From Sinorhizobium medicae (GTDB taxonomy: Bacteria > Pseudomonadota > Alphaproteobacteria > Rhizobiales > Rhizobiaceae), in the NCBI RefSeq assembly GCF_007827695.1, contig NZ_VITA01000018.1, positions 53,185-117,184 on the forward strand: a stretch of DNA of 64,000 bases, read 5' to 3'. Shown one piece after another: positions 63,906 to 64,000 of the stretch; position 1 is the first letter of the stretch; every line of letters begins with the position of its first letter. Both the position numbers and the translations under genes were made by a program. The notes below the pieces were generated by a model. That model ran no database searches and was not told the origin of the DNA. It worked only from the letters and a program-made list of their open reading frames with translations.

Positions 63906-64000
63906 CTACTCGCCGCCGCCGAGCGAATGAACGAAGACCGCAAGCTCTTTCACCACCGGATCGCCGAGGCGCGGCAGCCATGCGGGCATGACGCCGTGCT
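63906..64000 (-). CDS. fixP: C-terminal end of a second FixP/CcoP (partial)
   Basis: Minus-strand frame ending at 63906: HGVMPAWLPRLGDPVVKELA then VFVHSLGGGE. The MPAW methionine ligand and the AVFVHSLGGGE ending are typical of FixP. The rest, and presumably fixNOQ, lie beyond the right edge. It gives the classical order fixP-fixG and shows that the replicon carries two cbb3 oxidase gene sets. Confidence 0.85.
   Translation of the reverse strand, partial: HGVMPAWLPRLGDPVVKELAVFVHSLGGGE

Overview
The window comes from a high-GC alphaproteobacterium, most likely a Sinorhizobium/Ensifer-type rhizobium and probably a megaplasmid or symbiotic replicon. The reasons are two sets of microaerobic fix genes (fixNOQP, fixGHIS and a second fixI/fixS), an Atu4866-type protein, an SOS box of the alphaproteobacterial GTTC-N7-GTTC type, many ABC importers each with a local regulator, and no housekeeping or rRNA/tRNA genes. 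I saw no nif or nod genes and no tRNA.

Layout. (1) 1-8.2 kb: a split Rieske oxygenase. A catalytic subunit without Fe-S ligands sits beside a Rieske domain fused to a flavin reductase, as in NdmC/NdmD of methylxanthine N-demethylation. A GntR regulator and a purine/nucleoside-type BMP ABC importer are adjacent. (2) 8.2-9.0 kb: an AadA-like nucleotidyltransferase. (3) 9.0-15.8 kb: an MFS exporter and an Lrp regulator, then an amino-acid importer with a permease-ATPase fusion and a DAO-type oxidase, facing a LacI regulator across two tandem operators. (4) 16.9-24.0 kb: a SorC regulator, a ribose-type ABC importer, and mtnK-mtnA for methylthioribose salvage, with a perfect palindrome between the two divergent units. 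(5) 24.1-29.1 kb: LysR/SDR, an Atu4866-type protein, a DAO-Rieske flavoprotein and a HisKA_2 sensor kinase. (6) 29.2-33.4 kb: sulfur genes (orphan sulfate-binding protein, periplasmic rhodanese, YeeE/YedE transporter, two unusual small proteins). (7) 33.6-35.8 kb: a UvrD-like helicase behind an SOS box. (8) 35.8-42.7 kb: a hydroxy-acid catabolic operon with a tripartite tricarboxylate transporter. (9) 42.7-47.5 kb: a truncated haemoglobin, otsBA trehalose synthesis and a frameshifted ABC-F gene.

(10) 47.5-50.3 kb is a gene graveyard: IS21-like end repeats, an IS66 3' remnant with its GTAA terminus, a ParD-like/zeta toxin pair whose toxin is frameshifted, and a broken adenylate cyclase domain. 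(11) 50.3-64 kb is the microaerobic respiration region, all on the minus strand. fixGHIS and a Crp/Fnr regulator follow the tail of a second fixP at the right edge. They are followed by fixNOQP, a 63-aa membrane protein, a DUF2189 protein, and a second fixI-fixS. Most junctions are ATGA overlaps. An anaerobox precedes fixG, and a one-mismatch box precedes a DUF2946-like gene.

The window reads as an accessory replicon carrying substrate-specific uptake and catabolic cassettes, most with their own regulator, next to a low-oxygen respiratory module. Most annotations rest on recognisable motifs. Substrates of the transport cassettes are inferred from neighbours.
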